Positions 1 to 9,799 of a stretch of DNA of 64,000 bases are shown one piece after another. How positions within the stretch are numbered: the stretch's first letter is position 1; each line of letters begins with the position of its first letter. The notes below the pieces were generated by a model that worked only from the letters and a program-made list of their open reading frames with translations, was not told the DNA's origin and searched no databases. Source of the stretch: Turritopsis dohrnii (lineage: Eukaryota; Cnidaria; Hydrozoa; Anthoathecata; Oceaniidae); contig BQMF02000366.1 in NCBI GenBank assembly GCA_027922465.2, positions 248,001-312,000 on the forward strand, in the 5' to 3' direction. Both the position numbers and the translations under genes were made by a program.

Positions 1-143
1 CCTTTGTCTCTGCAAATGTCAGATGAACGCAATTAGGGTTATAAACAATATTTGTAACTTATGTACCATCTAAAGTAGTTGACGTTACCTGAAATACTGT
101 ATGAAGCTGGAACATCTATTAAGTAAACAATAGATTACAGTAA

Positions 144-1979
144 TTTATCAAATGTCGACTTAAAGACTCAGCACTAGGCTCTTTTCGATCCCTCAAAGAT
201 TTACCACGGATCAAAAATCTAACACTGGAAGAAATAAACTCTTTGAAGAATTTGATTAATCGCACTGACATCGTTATTCAAAAGTCAGATAAAGGAAATT
301 CTATTGTACTGGTTAACCGAGAAGATTATGTCACGGGTGTTACTGAATTATTGAATGATCCATCTAAGTTCGAACATATTCAGCTTAATAAAGGTACTGA
401 ACTAAATTATATAATTAATGTTGAAAAGAAAATTAACTCAATTTTGAAAGAATTATTGAAGAATAAGAGTATTTCTGATCAAGTATATAGCAAGCTTTCT
501 CCTTGTGGCTCACGTCCAGGAATATTGTATGGTTTACCCAAGGTACATAAACCACTGAAAGATGGCAGACCCAAATTTAGACCTATTTTGTCTGCTATTG
601 GTACTGTCACCTATCAGATAGCTAAGTTTCTTGTACCGATTCTTAAGAGTCTTTCTGTTAATGAGTATACTGTTAAAGATACTTTCCAATTTTTTGGAGA
701 TATTTTAGACCAGGATTGTAATTTATTTATGGCTAGCCTTGACGTTGATTCTTTATTTACCAACATTCCACTAGCTGAGACCAATAACATTTGTATTGAG
801 TCATTATTTGAACACACTGACAGTATCGATGGTCTATCGAAGTCAGATTTCACTAAATTGCTCAATACAGCAACATCCCAGTCTTCTTTCATTTTTAAAA
901 ATAATTTGTAGCGCCAGGTAGATGGTGTAGCCATGGGATCCCCACTGGGACCTACTTTAGCTAATGCTTTTCTTTGTTTTTACGAAACCAAGTGGCTTAG
1001 TGATTGTCCTAGCACATTCAAACCAGTATTTTATCGTAGGTATGTTGATGACATTTTCGTCTTATTTAAGTCTCCTGATCATGTTAAGCCTTTTGTTGAT
1101 TATATGAATACTAAACATAGCAATATAAAATTTACTTTCGAGATTGAAAATTTAGGTAGTATGTCTTTTCTAGATGTTAAAATATCCAGAGAGCTAGGTA
1201 AATTTGTTACATCTGTCTATAAAAAAACCACTTTTAGCGGCATATACACCAATTTTACGAGTTTCATTCCTGAAAACTTTAAGCATGGGTTAATTTTTGG
1301 TTTATTGTTCAGATGTTTCTCTATCTGCTCTGATTTAAGCAAATTCCATACAGAAGTCGTCAGTCTTAAATCTATCTTGTAGAAGAATGCCTATCCTAGA
1401 GGTTTTGTGGACAATTGCATTAAGAAATTTGTCGATAAAATGTTTACTGTTAAGGAATGTGTCACCACATTTCCCAAGAAAGAACTTCTTTTATGTCTGC
1501 CATTTTGTGGGACCAAGTCATTAGAACTTCGCAGTAAGCTCGTCAGTATGGTTAAGTCCAATTTACACATGTGTAAACTCAAAGTTATTTTTAAGTCGAA
1601 TAATAGACTCAGTTGTTTGTTTCGTTTTAAGGACAAAATTCCCAAAGAGTTACGCTCGCTTATTGTTTATAGGTTTACGTGTGGCCGATGCAATTCGACC
1701 TATTATGGTAAGTCCAAACGGCATTACCATGTTAGAATCTGCGAGCACTTAGGGATCTCTCCTTTGACTGGCAAAAATCTCAAATCACGCCAACAAACTG
1801 CCATTTCAGACCACATTTTACTGTGTGATCACGTACCGTCTGTCGAGGACTTTACAGTCATAGCTTCGGCCACCAACAATTATCTTTTAGAAATTAAAGA
1901 AAGTCTTCTCATCTCTAGGGACGAACCTAAACTTAATAAGAATATCTCTTCTGTACCGTTGTATTTATTTAATCATTAA
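144..1979 (+). pseudogene. Penelope-like RT/GIY-YIG, two in-frame TAGs (left arm)
   Basis: One continuous frame from 144 to the stop at 1977-1979 encodes a Penelope-like element polyprotein, broken only by TAG codons at 909-911 and 1380-1382. Family hallmarks in order: the QKSDKGNSIVLVN block, the GILYGLPKVHKP motif, RT motif A (ASLDVDSLFTNIP), the DGVAMGSPLGPTLAN block, the YVDD catalytic box near 1053, and a C-terminal GIY-YIG-type endonuclease (CNSTYYGKSKRHYHVR) near 1690. The stop at 909 lies just before the VDGVAMGSP motif and the one at 1380 between RT and endonuclease. The N terminus is cut: a TAA at 141-143 precedes the frame, although the bases before it (ttacag) could be a splice acceptor. 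PLEs copy themselves by target-primed reverse transcription. With two nonsense codons this copy should be dead unless they are read through. Confidence 0.9.
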
Positions 1980-2075
1980 TATATACACGGGTCATTTATC
2001 TTGTCATTGTTATTTTGTAATTTATTCATTTCGGTTTTTATATAAAATTCGTGTCATACTGTTTTGTAAAACTAA

Positions 2076-2126
2076 CTGATGATGCTCACAGTGTTGAGCG
2101 AAACGTTTAATAAAATTAGACATGTC
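2076..2126 (+). ncRNA. Hammerhead-ribozyme-like core downstream of PLE (left arm)
   Basis: CTGATGA at 2076-2082 is followed by a helix-forming GCTCA...TGAGC and GAAAC ending at 2104, the order of the hammerhead core (CUGAUGA, stem II, GAAA). A GTC that could serve as cleavage site lies at 2124-2126. Minimal type I hammerheads are known in the terminal repeats of Penelope-like elements, which fits the place about 100 bases after the stop codon. Stem III would be only about three pairs and I could not pair stem I convincingly, so activity is uncertain. Confidence 0.4.
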
Positions 2127-2444
2127 GTAGAACTGTGTCGTTCTTTTTCATAATTTCTAATGGATATGTCAACTCAACTCATCATAAGATTACAGTAAAA
2201 CTGTTATACTAGTTTAAAATGCTTAAAAAGACTAAATGCTCAGACATAATTTCAAACGTTTTGTTTTCAAGATACATAGTTGGGAAGAGGTGGTTTTACG
2301 GTTCTATGAGCTTATATTTGCTTTGATCTTAAAGGAAAATTTTAAAAGCAACTATTTAGGTCATGTAATAAAAGAAGGCTAAAAGCATTCATTTGTGACT
2401 CAACAAGATAAATGTGATATCGTAATTATCTTTTTACCTTTCAG

Positions 2445-2711
2445 AAGGGGCGCCCATATGAGAGGAGCCGGGCACTCATCACAAAAATGCAAAGTATGTA
2501 CCAGTACCATTTAACATTTTCCAAGCAAAATATAATTCCAAATGGAATGTGCCAGCTAATTTACCACTTTCTTAACGAATCAAATCAAAACTTCGTTGAA
2601 GTAACAGTCAGTGGGAAAGAACAAAGAGAGAAATTGATCTTGCTGTTCTACACAAATGCGTGGCGTTTACAAAAACACAAAGAATGGCGAATATTCTTCA
2701 GTCTGAACTGA
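2445..2711 (+). CDS. Orphan 3' terminal exon, unknown protein (left arm)
   Basis: A strong acceptor (ttttacctttcag) ends at 2444. An open phase-0 frame of 88 codons follows and ends in TGA at 2709-2711. The peptide is basic with a hydrophobic C-terminal part (LILLFYTNAW) and has no motif I recognise. No upstream exon is visible: the sequence before it is the Penelope element and then the window edge. It may be the last exon of a host gene caught in the duplicated arm, or chance. Confidence 0.3.
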   Translation, partial: KGRPYERSRALITKMQSMYQYHLTFSKQNIIPNGMCQLIYHFLNESNQNFVEVTVSGKEQREKLILLFYTNAWRLQKHKEWRIFFSLN

Positions 2712-2820
2712 AAAACAAATAAGAAAAATACGATCTTCTAACTTTAGAAATCATTACGGGACGTGTTGTAAATTACTGACAGAAAATAATTCTTCTCTTG
2801 TTTAGTTATTTTTATGAACT

Positions 2821-3091
2821 ACCGTAAATCTTCTAATCAACACACCCTGTATTTAAACGCACCCTTCTTTTAAACACCTCCCTCTAATAAACGCCCCCCT
2901 TAAAAGTTAAACATTTGAAATAAACGCCTCTTTCTCCTAAACGCATTTGTTAGAAATAGTTCCTAATAACTTCCCCTTTCCAGATTTCAGGGGGCGCTTA
3001 TTTAAGCCGGGGCGATCATTAAACATTTCAGCAGTCAATAGAGGGGCTTATTCAAAGGGGTGCTCCCTGAAGCCGGGGTAGATAATTACGA
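2821..3091. repeat. Degenerate C-rich MITE-like repeat (left arm)
   Basis: Repeated variants of AAACGCCCCC, TTTAAACGC and GGGGCGCTTATT on both strands mark an old MITE-like sequence of the kind that spells 'gggcgtttatt' on its other strand. Its start (ACCGTAAATCTTCTAATCAA) resembles a fragment at 35428-35485. The mirror copy lies at about 3945-4215. No coding potential. Confidence 0.4.
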
Positions 3092-3331
3092 TATCTACTG
3101 ATAAACGACAAGTAAAAATACTTGTGCTTTAAAAACAATATTGTGTATTAACTTCATATAACAAACCCGTAGCTATTTTTTTTTTTTTTTTCAGAAAACT
3201 CTAGAAGAATAATGCTTCCCACAAAACTGGAAACTGACATGATATTTAAAAAACGCCATAGAAGCATAGCTAATCAGCCGGCTGTAAATTTATTGAATCC
3301 TTTACCAAGGATTTGATGGTCGCTCAATTTT

Positions 3332-3704
3332 GTGGATCTAAGTGAATCCTGAAAGAACTTTAAAGAAATTTTTACAAGCCACTCACAGTATCAAGGGAGT
3401 GTCGATTGATATTTCAGTTACAAAACTGCCAAAACTGCAATTGTAAAAGAGTAGCGAATAATATTTTCCCTGGCAAATTCTTGCATGGTTAGCTATTAGC
3501 ACTCTGGCAACCCGTAAAGTAACACTTGATTGATGAGGGTGTGTATAGAATCATTTTTTATTTTTGTCATATTATCTGGAAAAAGGCAACAGCGATCCAA
3601 ACATCGATTGTCACCCTCTACGATGTGCTGTTCCAAGCAACTTGAGCACGACACATCCGCCTTGAAGACGCTTCTCGAGACTACAATTCGCTGTTGCAAG
3701 CACA
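3332..3704. other. Unique spacer between palindrome arms
   Basis: Symmetry stops at 3331/3705 and this 373-base stretch is single copy. It has short open frames but no recognisable protein, and no terminal repeats that would make it a transposon of its own. It is the natural place for an assembly or breakpoint test. Confidence 0.8.
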
Positions 3705-4324
3705 AAAATTGAGCGACCATCAAATCCTTGGTAAAGGATTCAATAAATTTACAGCCGGCTGATTAGCTATGCTTCTATGGCGTTTTTTAAATATCATGTC
3801 AGTTTCCAGTTTTGTGGGAAGCATTATTCTTCTAGAGTTTTCTGAAAAAAAAAAAAAAAATAGCTACGGGTTTGTTATATGAAGTTAATACACAATATTG
3901 TTTTTAAAGCACAAGTATTTTTACTTGTCGTTTATCAGTAGATATCGTAATTATCTACCCCGGCTTCAGGGAGCACCCCTTTGAATAAGCCCCTCTATTG
4001 ACTGCTGAAATGTTTAATGATCGCCCCGGCTTAAATAAGCGCCCCCTGAAATCTGGAAAGGGGAAGTTATTAGGAACTATTTCTAACAAATGCGTTTAGG
4101 AGAAAGAGGCGTTTATTTCAAATGTTTAACTTTTAAGGGGGGCGTTTATTAGAGGGAGGTGTTTAAAAGAAGGGTGCGTTTAAATACAGGGTGTGTTGAT
4201 TAGAAGATTTACGGTAGTTCATAAAAATAACTAAACAAGAGAAGAATTATTTTCTGTCAGTAATTTACAACACGTCCCGTAATGATTTCTAAAGTTAGAA
4301 GATCGTATTTTTCTTATTTGTTTT

Positions 4325-4591
4325 TCAGTTCAGACTGAAGAATATTCGCCATTCTTTGTGTTTTTGTAAACGCCACGCATTTGTGTAGAACAGCAAGATC
4401 AATTTCTCTCTTTGTTCTTTCCCACTGACTGTTACTTCAACGAAGTTTTGATTTGATTCGTTAAGAAAGTGGTAAATTAGCTGGCACATTCCATTTGGAA
4501 TTATATTTTGCTTGGAAAATGTTAAATGGTACTGGTACATACTTTGCATTTTTGTGATGAGTGCCCGGCTCCTCTCATATGGGCGCCCCTT
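4325..4591 (-). CDS. Orphan 3' terminal exon (right arm copy)
   Basis: Mirror copy of the exon at 2445-2711: same acceptor, same 88-codon frame and same stop, on the minus strand. Upstream on this strand lies the antisense of the EGF gene, so no partner exon is apparent here either. Confidence 0.3.
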   Translation of the reverse strand, partial: KGRPYERSRALITKMQSMYQYHLTFSKQNIIPNGMCQLIYHFLNESNQNFVEVTVSGKEQREKLILLFYTNAWRLQKHKEWRIFFSLN

Positions 4592-4909
4592 CTGAAAGGT
4601 AAAAAGATAATTACGATATCACATTTATCTTGTTGAGTCACAAATGAATGCTTTTAGCCTTCTTTTATTACATGACCTAAATAGTTGCTTTTAAAATTTT
4701 CCTTTAAGATCAAAGCAAATATAAGCTCATAGAACCGTAAAACCACCTCTTCCCAACTATGTATCTTGAAAACAAAACGTTTGAAATTATGTCTGAGCAT
4801 TTAGTCTTTTTAAGCATTTTAAACTAGTATAACAGTTTTACTGTAATCTTATGATGAGTTGAGTTGACATATCCATTAGAAATTATGAAAAAGAACGACA
4901 CAGTTCTAC

Positions 4910-4960
4910 GACATGTCTAATTTTATTAAACGTTTCGCTCAACACTGTGAGCATCATCAG
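4910..4960 (-). ncRNA. Hammerhead-like core (right arm copy)
   Basis: Exact mirror of the motif at 2076-2126: CTGATGA, a five-pair GCTCA/TGAGC stem and GAAAC on the minus strand downstream of the Penelope-like frame. The same reservations about stems I and III apply. Confidence 0.4.
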
Positions 4961-5056
4961 TTAGTTTTACAAAACAGTATGACACGAATTTTATATAAAA
5001 ACCGAAATGAATAAATTACAAAATAACAATGACAAGATAAATGACCCGTGTATATA

Positions 5057-6892
5057 TTAATGATTAAATAAATACAACGGTACAGAAGAGATATTCTTAT
5101 TAAGTTTAGGTTCGTCCCTAGAGATGAGAAGACTTTCTTTAATTTCTAAAAGATAATTGTTGGTGGCCGAAGCTATGACTGTAAAGTCCTCGACAGACGG
5201 TACGTGATCACACAGTAAAATGTGGTCTGAAATGGCAGTTTGTTGGCGTGATTTGAGATTTTTGCCAGTCAAAGGAGAGATCCCTAAGTGCTCGCAGATT
5301 CTAACATGGTAATGCCGTTTGGACTTACCATAATAGGTCGAATTGCATCGGCCACACGTAAACCTATAAACAATAAGCGAGCGTAACTCTTTGGGAATTT
5401 TGTCCTTAAAACGAAACAAACAACTGAGTCTATTATTCGACTTAAAAATAACTTTGAGTTTACACATGTGTAAATTGGACTTAACCATACTGACGAGCTT
5501 ACTGCGAAGTTCTAATGACTTGGTCCCACAAAATGGCAGACATAAAAGAAGTTCTTTCTTGGGAAATGTGGTGACACATTCCTTAACAGTAAACATTTTA
5601 TCGACAAATTTCTTAATGCAATTGTCCACAAAACCTCTAGGATAGGCATTCTTCTACAAGATAGATTTAAGACTGACGACTTCTGTATGGAATTTGCTTA
5701 AATCAGAGCAGATAGAGAAACATCTGAACAATAAACCAAAAATTAACCCATGCTTAAAGTTTTCAGGAATGAAACTCGTAAAATTGGTGTATATGCCGCT
5801 AAAAGTGGTTTTTTTATAGACAGATGTAACAAATTTACCTAGCTCTCTGGATATTTTAACATCTAGAAAAGACATACTACCTAAATTTTCAATCTCGAAA
5901 GTAAATTTTATATTGCTATGTTTAGTATTCATATAATCAACAAAAGGCTTAACATGATCAGGAGACTTAAATAAGACGAAAATGTCATCAACATACCTAC
6001 GATAAAATACTGGTTTGAATGTGCTAGGACAATCACTAAGCCACTTGGTTTCGTAAAAACAAAGAAAAGCATTAGCTAAAGTAGGTCCCAGTGGGGATCC
6101 CATGGCTACACCATCTACCTGGCGCTACAAATTATTTTTAAAAATGAAAGAAGACTGGGATGTTGCTGTATTGAGCAATTTAGTGAAATCTGACTTCGAT
6201 AGACCATCGATACTGTCAGTGTGTTCAAATAATGACTCAATACAAATGTTATTGGTCTCAGCTAGTGGAATGTTGGTAAATAAAGAATCAACGTCAAGGC
6301 TAGCCATAAATAAATTACAATCCTGGTCTAAAATATCTCCAAAAAATTGGAAAGTATCTTTAACAGTATACTCATTAACAGAAAGACTCTTAAGAATCGG
6401 TACAAGAAACTTAGCTATCTGATAGGTGACAGTACCAATAGCAGACAAAATAGGTCTAAATTTGGGTCTGCCATCTTTCAGTGGTTTATGTACCTTGGGT
6501 AAACCATACAATATTCCTGGACGTGAGCCACAAGGAGAAAGCTTGCTATATACTTGATCAGAAATACTCTTATTCTTCAATAATTCTTTCAAAATTGAGT
6601 TAATTTTCTTTTCAACATTAATTATATAATTTAGTTCAGTACCTTTATTAAGCTGAATATGTTCGAACTTAGATGGATCATTCAATAATTCAGTAACACC
6701 CGTGACATAATCTTCTCGGTTAACCAGTACAATAGAATTTCCTTTATCTGACTTTTGAATAACGATGTCAGTGCGATTAATCAAATTCTTCAAAGAGTTT
6801 ATTTCTTCCAGTGTTAGATTTTTGATCCGTGGTAAATCTTTGAGGGATCGAAAAGAGCCTAGTGCTGAGTCTTTAAGTCGACATTTGATAAA
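5057..6892 (-). pseudogene. Penelope-like RT/GIY-YIG, two in-frame TAGs (right arm)
   Basis: Identical in translation to the left-arm copy, including both TAG codons (mirror positions 5654-5656 and 6125-6127). All RT blocks (SDKGNS, LPKVHKP, LDVDSLFTNIP, GSPLGP, YVDD) and the C-terminal GIY-YIG-like endonuclease are present. Two independent insertions would not be expected to share both nonsense codons and all flanking DNA, so this copy arose by segmental duplication and not by a second transposition. Confidence 0.9.
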
Positions 6893-7026
6893 TTACTGTA
6901 ATCTATTGTTTACTTAATAGATGTTCCAGCTTCATACAGTATTTCAGGTAACGTCAACTACTTTAGATGGTACATAAGTTACAAATATTGTTTATAACCC
7001 TAATTGCGTTCATCTGACATTTGCAG

Positions 7027-8332
7027 AGACAAAGGCACTTGAAGTGATCTTATATTTTGATGATGTACACATCAATGGAAAACTTGCATCTTCAAAGAAC
7101 TTCCATGAATATAAAGATTTATTTGAAGAAAGAGCAAGTGAACGAGTAAGGGAATTATAAAAATATCGCAAGAAGAAATGGCAACCAAATTGTTTTTCTA
7201 CTATTTACGAATTCAAACACTTAGGGTTCGAAAATAATACGGTTTTTACTTACACTTCTCCTGCGTAGAAACCTTTATTCGCAGTTCTTTTTTTTTCAAA
7301 AAAGAAAAAACTTTAAGTCTATATAACAAGCATTTAAAGTTCTATCTAATTATTCATTATTTTAGTTAGCACAAATTATTGCAATGATGAACATCGCCAG
7401 TGCTGATGTAAAACATAAATCAATGACAATGTAGGTCTAACAAAATGGAAGTCCTTGAATCAGGAAAATGCACTAATTTGTTTTAAACTTCATTTCATTT
7501 CAGGCAAAATATGTCACTTCAAGTGATGGTGTCCTTTATGGGAAATGATATATTTGCAAAATGTATTATACGTAACCTTAAAACAGTTCTTGCCAAGAAC
7601 ACCAACAAGTTATTTGAACCGAATCAGTTTTTTCAAGCTACAGTGATTCCTTCGAAAATAAATGTTCAAGGTAAAATTGAATAAATGATTGATGCAATTG
7701 AGCTGATCAATTGACTGGAATATGCATTTTGATGTTTTAAACTAGATTTTGACGAGTGCTCCGGTAGTCGCTCATATTGCCACGAAAATGCAGATTGCCT
7801 TAATTTACCTGATTGGCTTTCATTTGCTTGTGGTTGCAAGAAAGGTTATAAAGGAAATGGATTCTATTGTAAATGTAAGATATTTAACAATTAGCAGCCT
7901 TTTCAGCTTGTAATCAATTATCACAAATAGATGCATTTACAGTATCTTTTAACGTGAATTTATTTGTATTAATAACTTTATTTTCATTTTGTAGCTGCTG
8001 AAGACAACAGCAAACTCGTCACAGTTGTGGTGGCTGTGAGCATTCCTGTAGTTATCTTTATAGTATTAACTTTATCTCTCACTATCTACTGCAAACGAAA
8101 GGGTACAAAAAATGAAATCAAAACGCACACTGTGTCCAATGCAACCGATCAAGCGTACAGCAATGTATCATATTATGCTTCAACTTCCTTTTCAAAACCT
8201 GATGCTGCAGTTGAAGGCGAATACAAATTTAGTACATCTGAAGTTGAGTTAAAACCTCACTATTCCAGTCTTGCGTACACAAAATGTGACGCGTATGCTT
8301 CACTGGATCATAGCACGCCATCAAAAGACTAA
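7027..8332 (+). CDS. EGF-domain single-pass membrane protein, 3' exons
   Basis: Five exons join in phase: 7027-7145, 7366-7430, 7504-7670, 7746-7874 and 7995-8332 (stop TAA). All introns are GT-AG. The 270-odd residues seen are: an extracellular stretch of about 115 residues whose hydrophobic pattern might be a SEA-like module (uncertain); a calcium-binding-type EGF domain starting DFDECSGS with all six cysteines (exon 7746-7874); a transmembrane helix (VVVAVSIPVVIFIVLTLSL) with a following Cys-Lys-Arg-Lys stop-transfer signal; and a ~75-residue cytoplasmic tail rich in Tyr and Ser. Several tail tyrosines sit in YxxV/L-like contexts (QAYSNVSY, AYASL), possible phosphorylation sites. Upstream exons are missing because the palindrome covers that side. 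The product is likely a cell-surface receptor or adhesion protein; the family is not identified. Confidence 0.8.
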
Positions 8333-8875
8333 CAATATATAAAATGCCGATCACTTTTAATCTTTATATCAGTTTTTATGTTAGAAAAACTTAAAACTCT
8401 GCATCTCATTTCATTTTATTTTTAGTCAGAACATTTATATTTACAAATTTATCATTAGATATTAACTTAACACAGATTATTTCCTTTTTATGATTTGGCA
8501 TTTAGGCCATAGCAGTAGTATTATTCAGTAGCAATGATCTTGCTTTTCTTCACAAAACTGAACAACTTATCCAGATATGGGCTTCACAAAAATATCATCA
8601 GAATCCCTACTTTCATATTAATTACGAGAAGCAAGAGTCCTTTCATCAATGTCAACGTCTTCAGTTATATAGAAATCTCAAATGTTGTCGAAGTTGGCTG
8701 ATCACGAGAAAGCGATGCAAATATTCTCGTCAGTATCAACTTTTTCGTACTGACATCATCAAAAATAACTTTAGTAATTTAAATAATTATTAAGAATTGA
8801 TAAATTTCTGTATCTCATTCAGTTTTTCGCAAGTAAGCGCATAAAAACTATTTAAAACAGGCTTTTCGTTTATGC
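8333..8875. other. 3' flank of EGF gene, no gene seen
   Basis: AT-rich sequence with no open frame of note. The 3' UTR of the EGF/TM gene must end here. Confidence 0.5.
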
Positions 8876-9198
8876 ATTAGCGGCTTTCATAAGATTCGTG
8901 TTCCAGTTATATGACTACGAATTTGTATGGACTTTTTATCAAAAATGTTTTTTAAAAGTCTCAATGTTTGAGAGACTTTTTAATTAGAGAATCAACATTA
9001 AGTTAATGTTTCTGTTGCTATGGATTTTTAAACATTTGACTATTGTTAAAATCCCAAGGCAGTAAATTAATTTGTCAGCTGAAATTACTGCACTCTCTAA
9101 CACGGGTATTTTAAAAAAGCTTATTTTCTAAATTTCCCCACAGACTTGTATTGAAAGTTTCGTATAATGTAAAACACGAATCTATGAAAGCCGCTAAT
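8876..9198. mobile_element. MITE with ~25-bp TIRs (ATTAGCGGCTTTCAT)
   Basis: The ends are imperfect inverted repeats: ATTAGCGGCTTTCATAAGAT on the left pairs with the reverse complement of the right end, which lacks two of these bases. The element is about 323 bp with no coding capacity, so it is a non-autonomous DNA transposon. I could not fix a target duplication. Confidence 0.6.
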
Positions 9199-9620
9199 TC
9201 GTTCCGAATTTTTGACTGCCTAGCCTAAGCTCCAGACTCTGTGAGACTCAGAATATTATTTCAAATCTAATGCAGGAACGTAGCTCAAATTTAAGGATTC
9301 ATAAACGTATGTTTTTTTTATTTTATTTTGTCACATAATTTATGAAGGAGTGGATATTGGACTTATATCTTACATTAAAAGGGGAGTTGAGGTTACTTTT
9401 GCTAACTAAATATTTTGATACTTGTTGTTTTTATTGTAAAGGTTTATCTTATTAAAATTTGTTTATCACCTTTCTAGTTTGTTAACTATTTACACTGTCC
9501 TCATGTATCAAGATTAATTAAAAATGCAGCTGTTTTGAATGGATTTTGGGTTCCGTAATACCATCACTGCAAACAGTTTTTTAGTTTTTATATTTTTGCA
9601 GAAGGTGCGTGTTTTTCTAC

Positions 9621-9740
9621 CACCCTATTCGGTAAACTGTAAACGATATCTATCGGAATACGCTGGCTAGCGGAGATCGATAGTTCCCGGTTACGCTTAT
9701 GCTCCACAGCTCCAGAGATAGCGGAGTGCGATTAAAATCG
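9621..9740 (+). repeat. Left terminal inverted repeat of the KDZ element
   Basis: About 120 bp, matching the reverse complement of 30787-30906 (shared blocks CACCCTATTCGGTAA, CGCTGGCTAGCGGAGATCGA, ATAGCGGAGTGCGAT). The pseudokinase start codon lies only 60 bases inside it, so the promoter or 5' UTR of that gene probably lies in or next to the repeat. Confidence 0.85.
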
Positions 9741-9799
9741 CTTCAAGTTATGATTTAGTGTAGACCGTGCTAGCATAATAATGACAACATCGATGTAAA

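Larger units (their letters stand above)
1..3331. repeat. Left arm of a giant palindrome
   Basis: Position p in this arm is the reverse complement of position 7036-p in the right arm wherever I checked, including a 16-base T run. Translated reading frames in the two arms are also identical. The arm holds a Penelope-like RT gene, a hammerhead-like motif and an orphan terminal exon. Base 1 of the window is already inside the arm, so it probably continues to the left. Such identity means either very recent inverted duplication or an assembly artefact; the sequence alone cannot decide. Confidence 0.93.
3705..7035. repeat. Right arm of the giant palindrome
   Basis: Reverse complement of 1-3331. 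Its outer visible end, 7035, lies nine bases inside an exon of the EGF/transmembrane gene (exon start 7027). The duplicated segment therefore includes at least that intron and the first bases of the exon. How far it reaches cannot be known, because the left arm is cut by the window edge. Confidence 0.93.

Noticed and set aside
1391..1645. Open frames antisense to the Penelope and other coding regions (for example 1391-1645, 614-934, 5391-5645)
   Set aside because: They overlap a frame with clear RT or endonuclease motifs and have no motif of their own; they are shadows.
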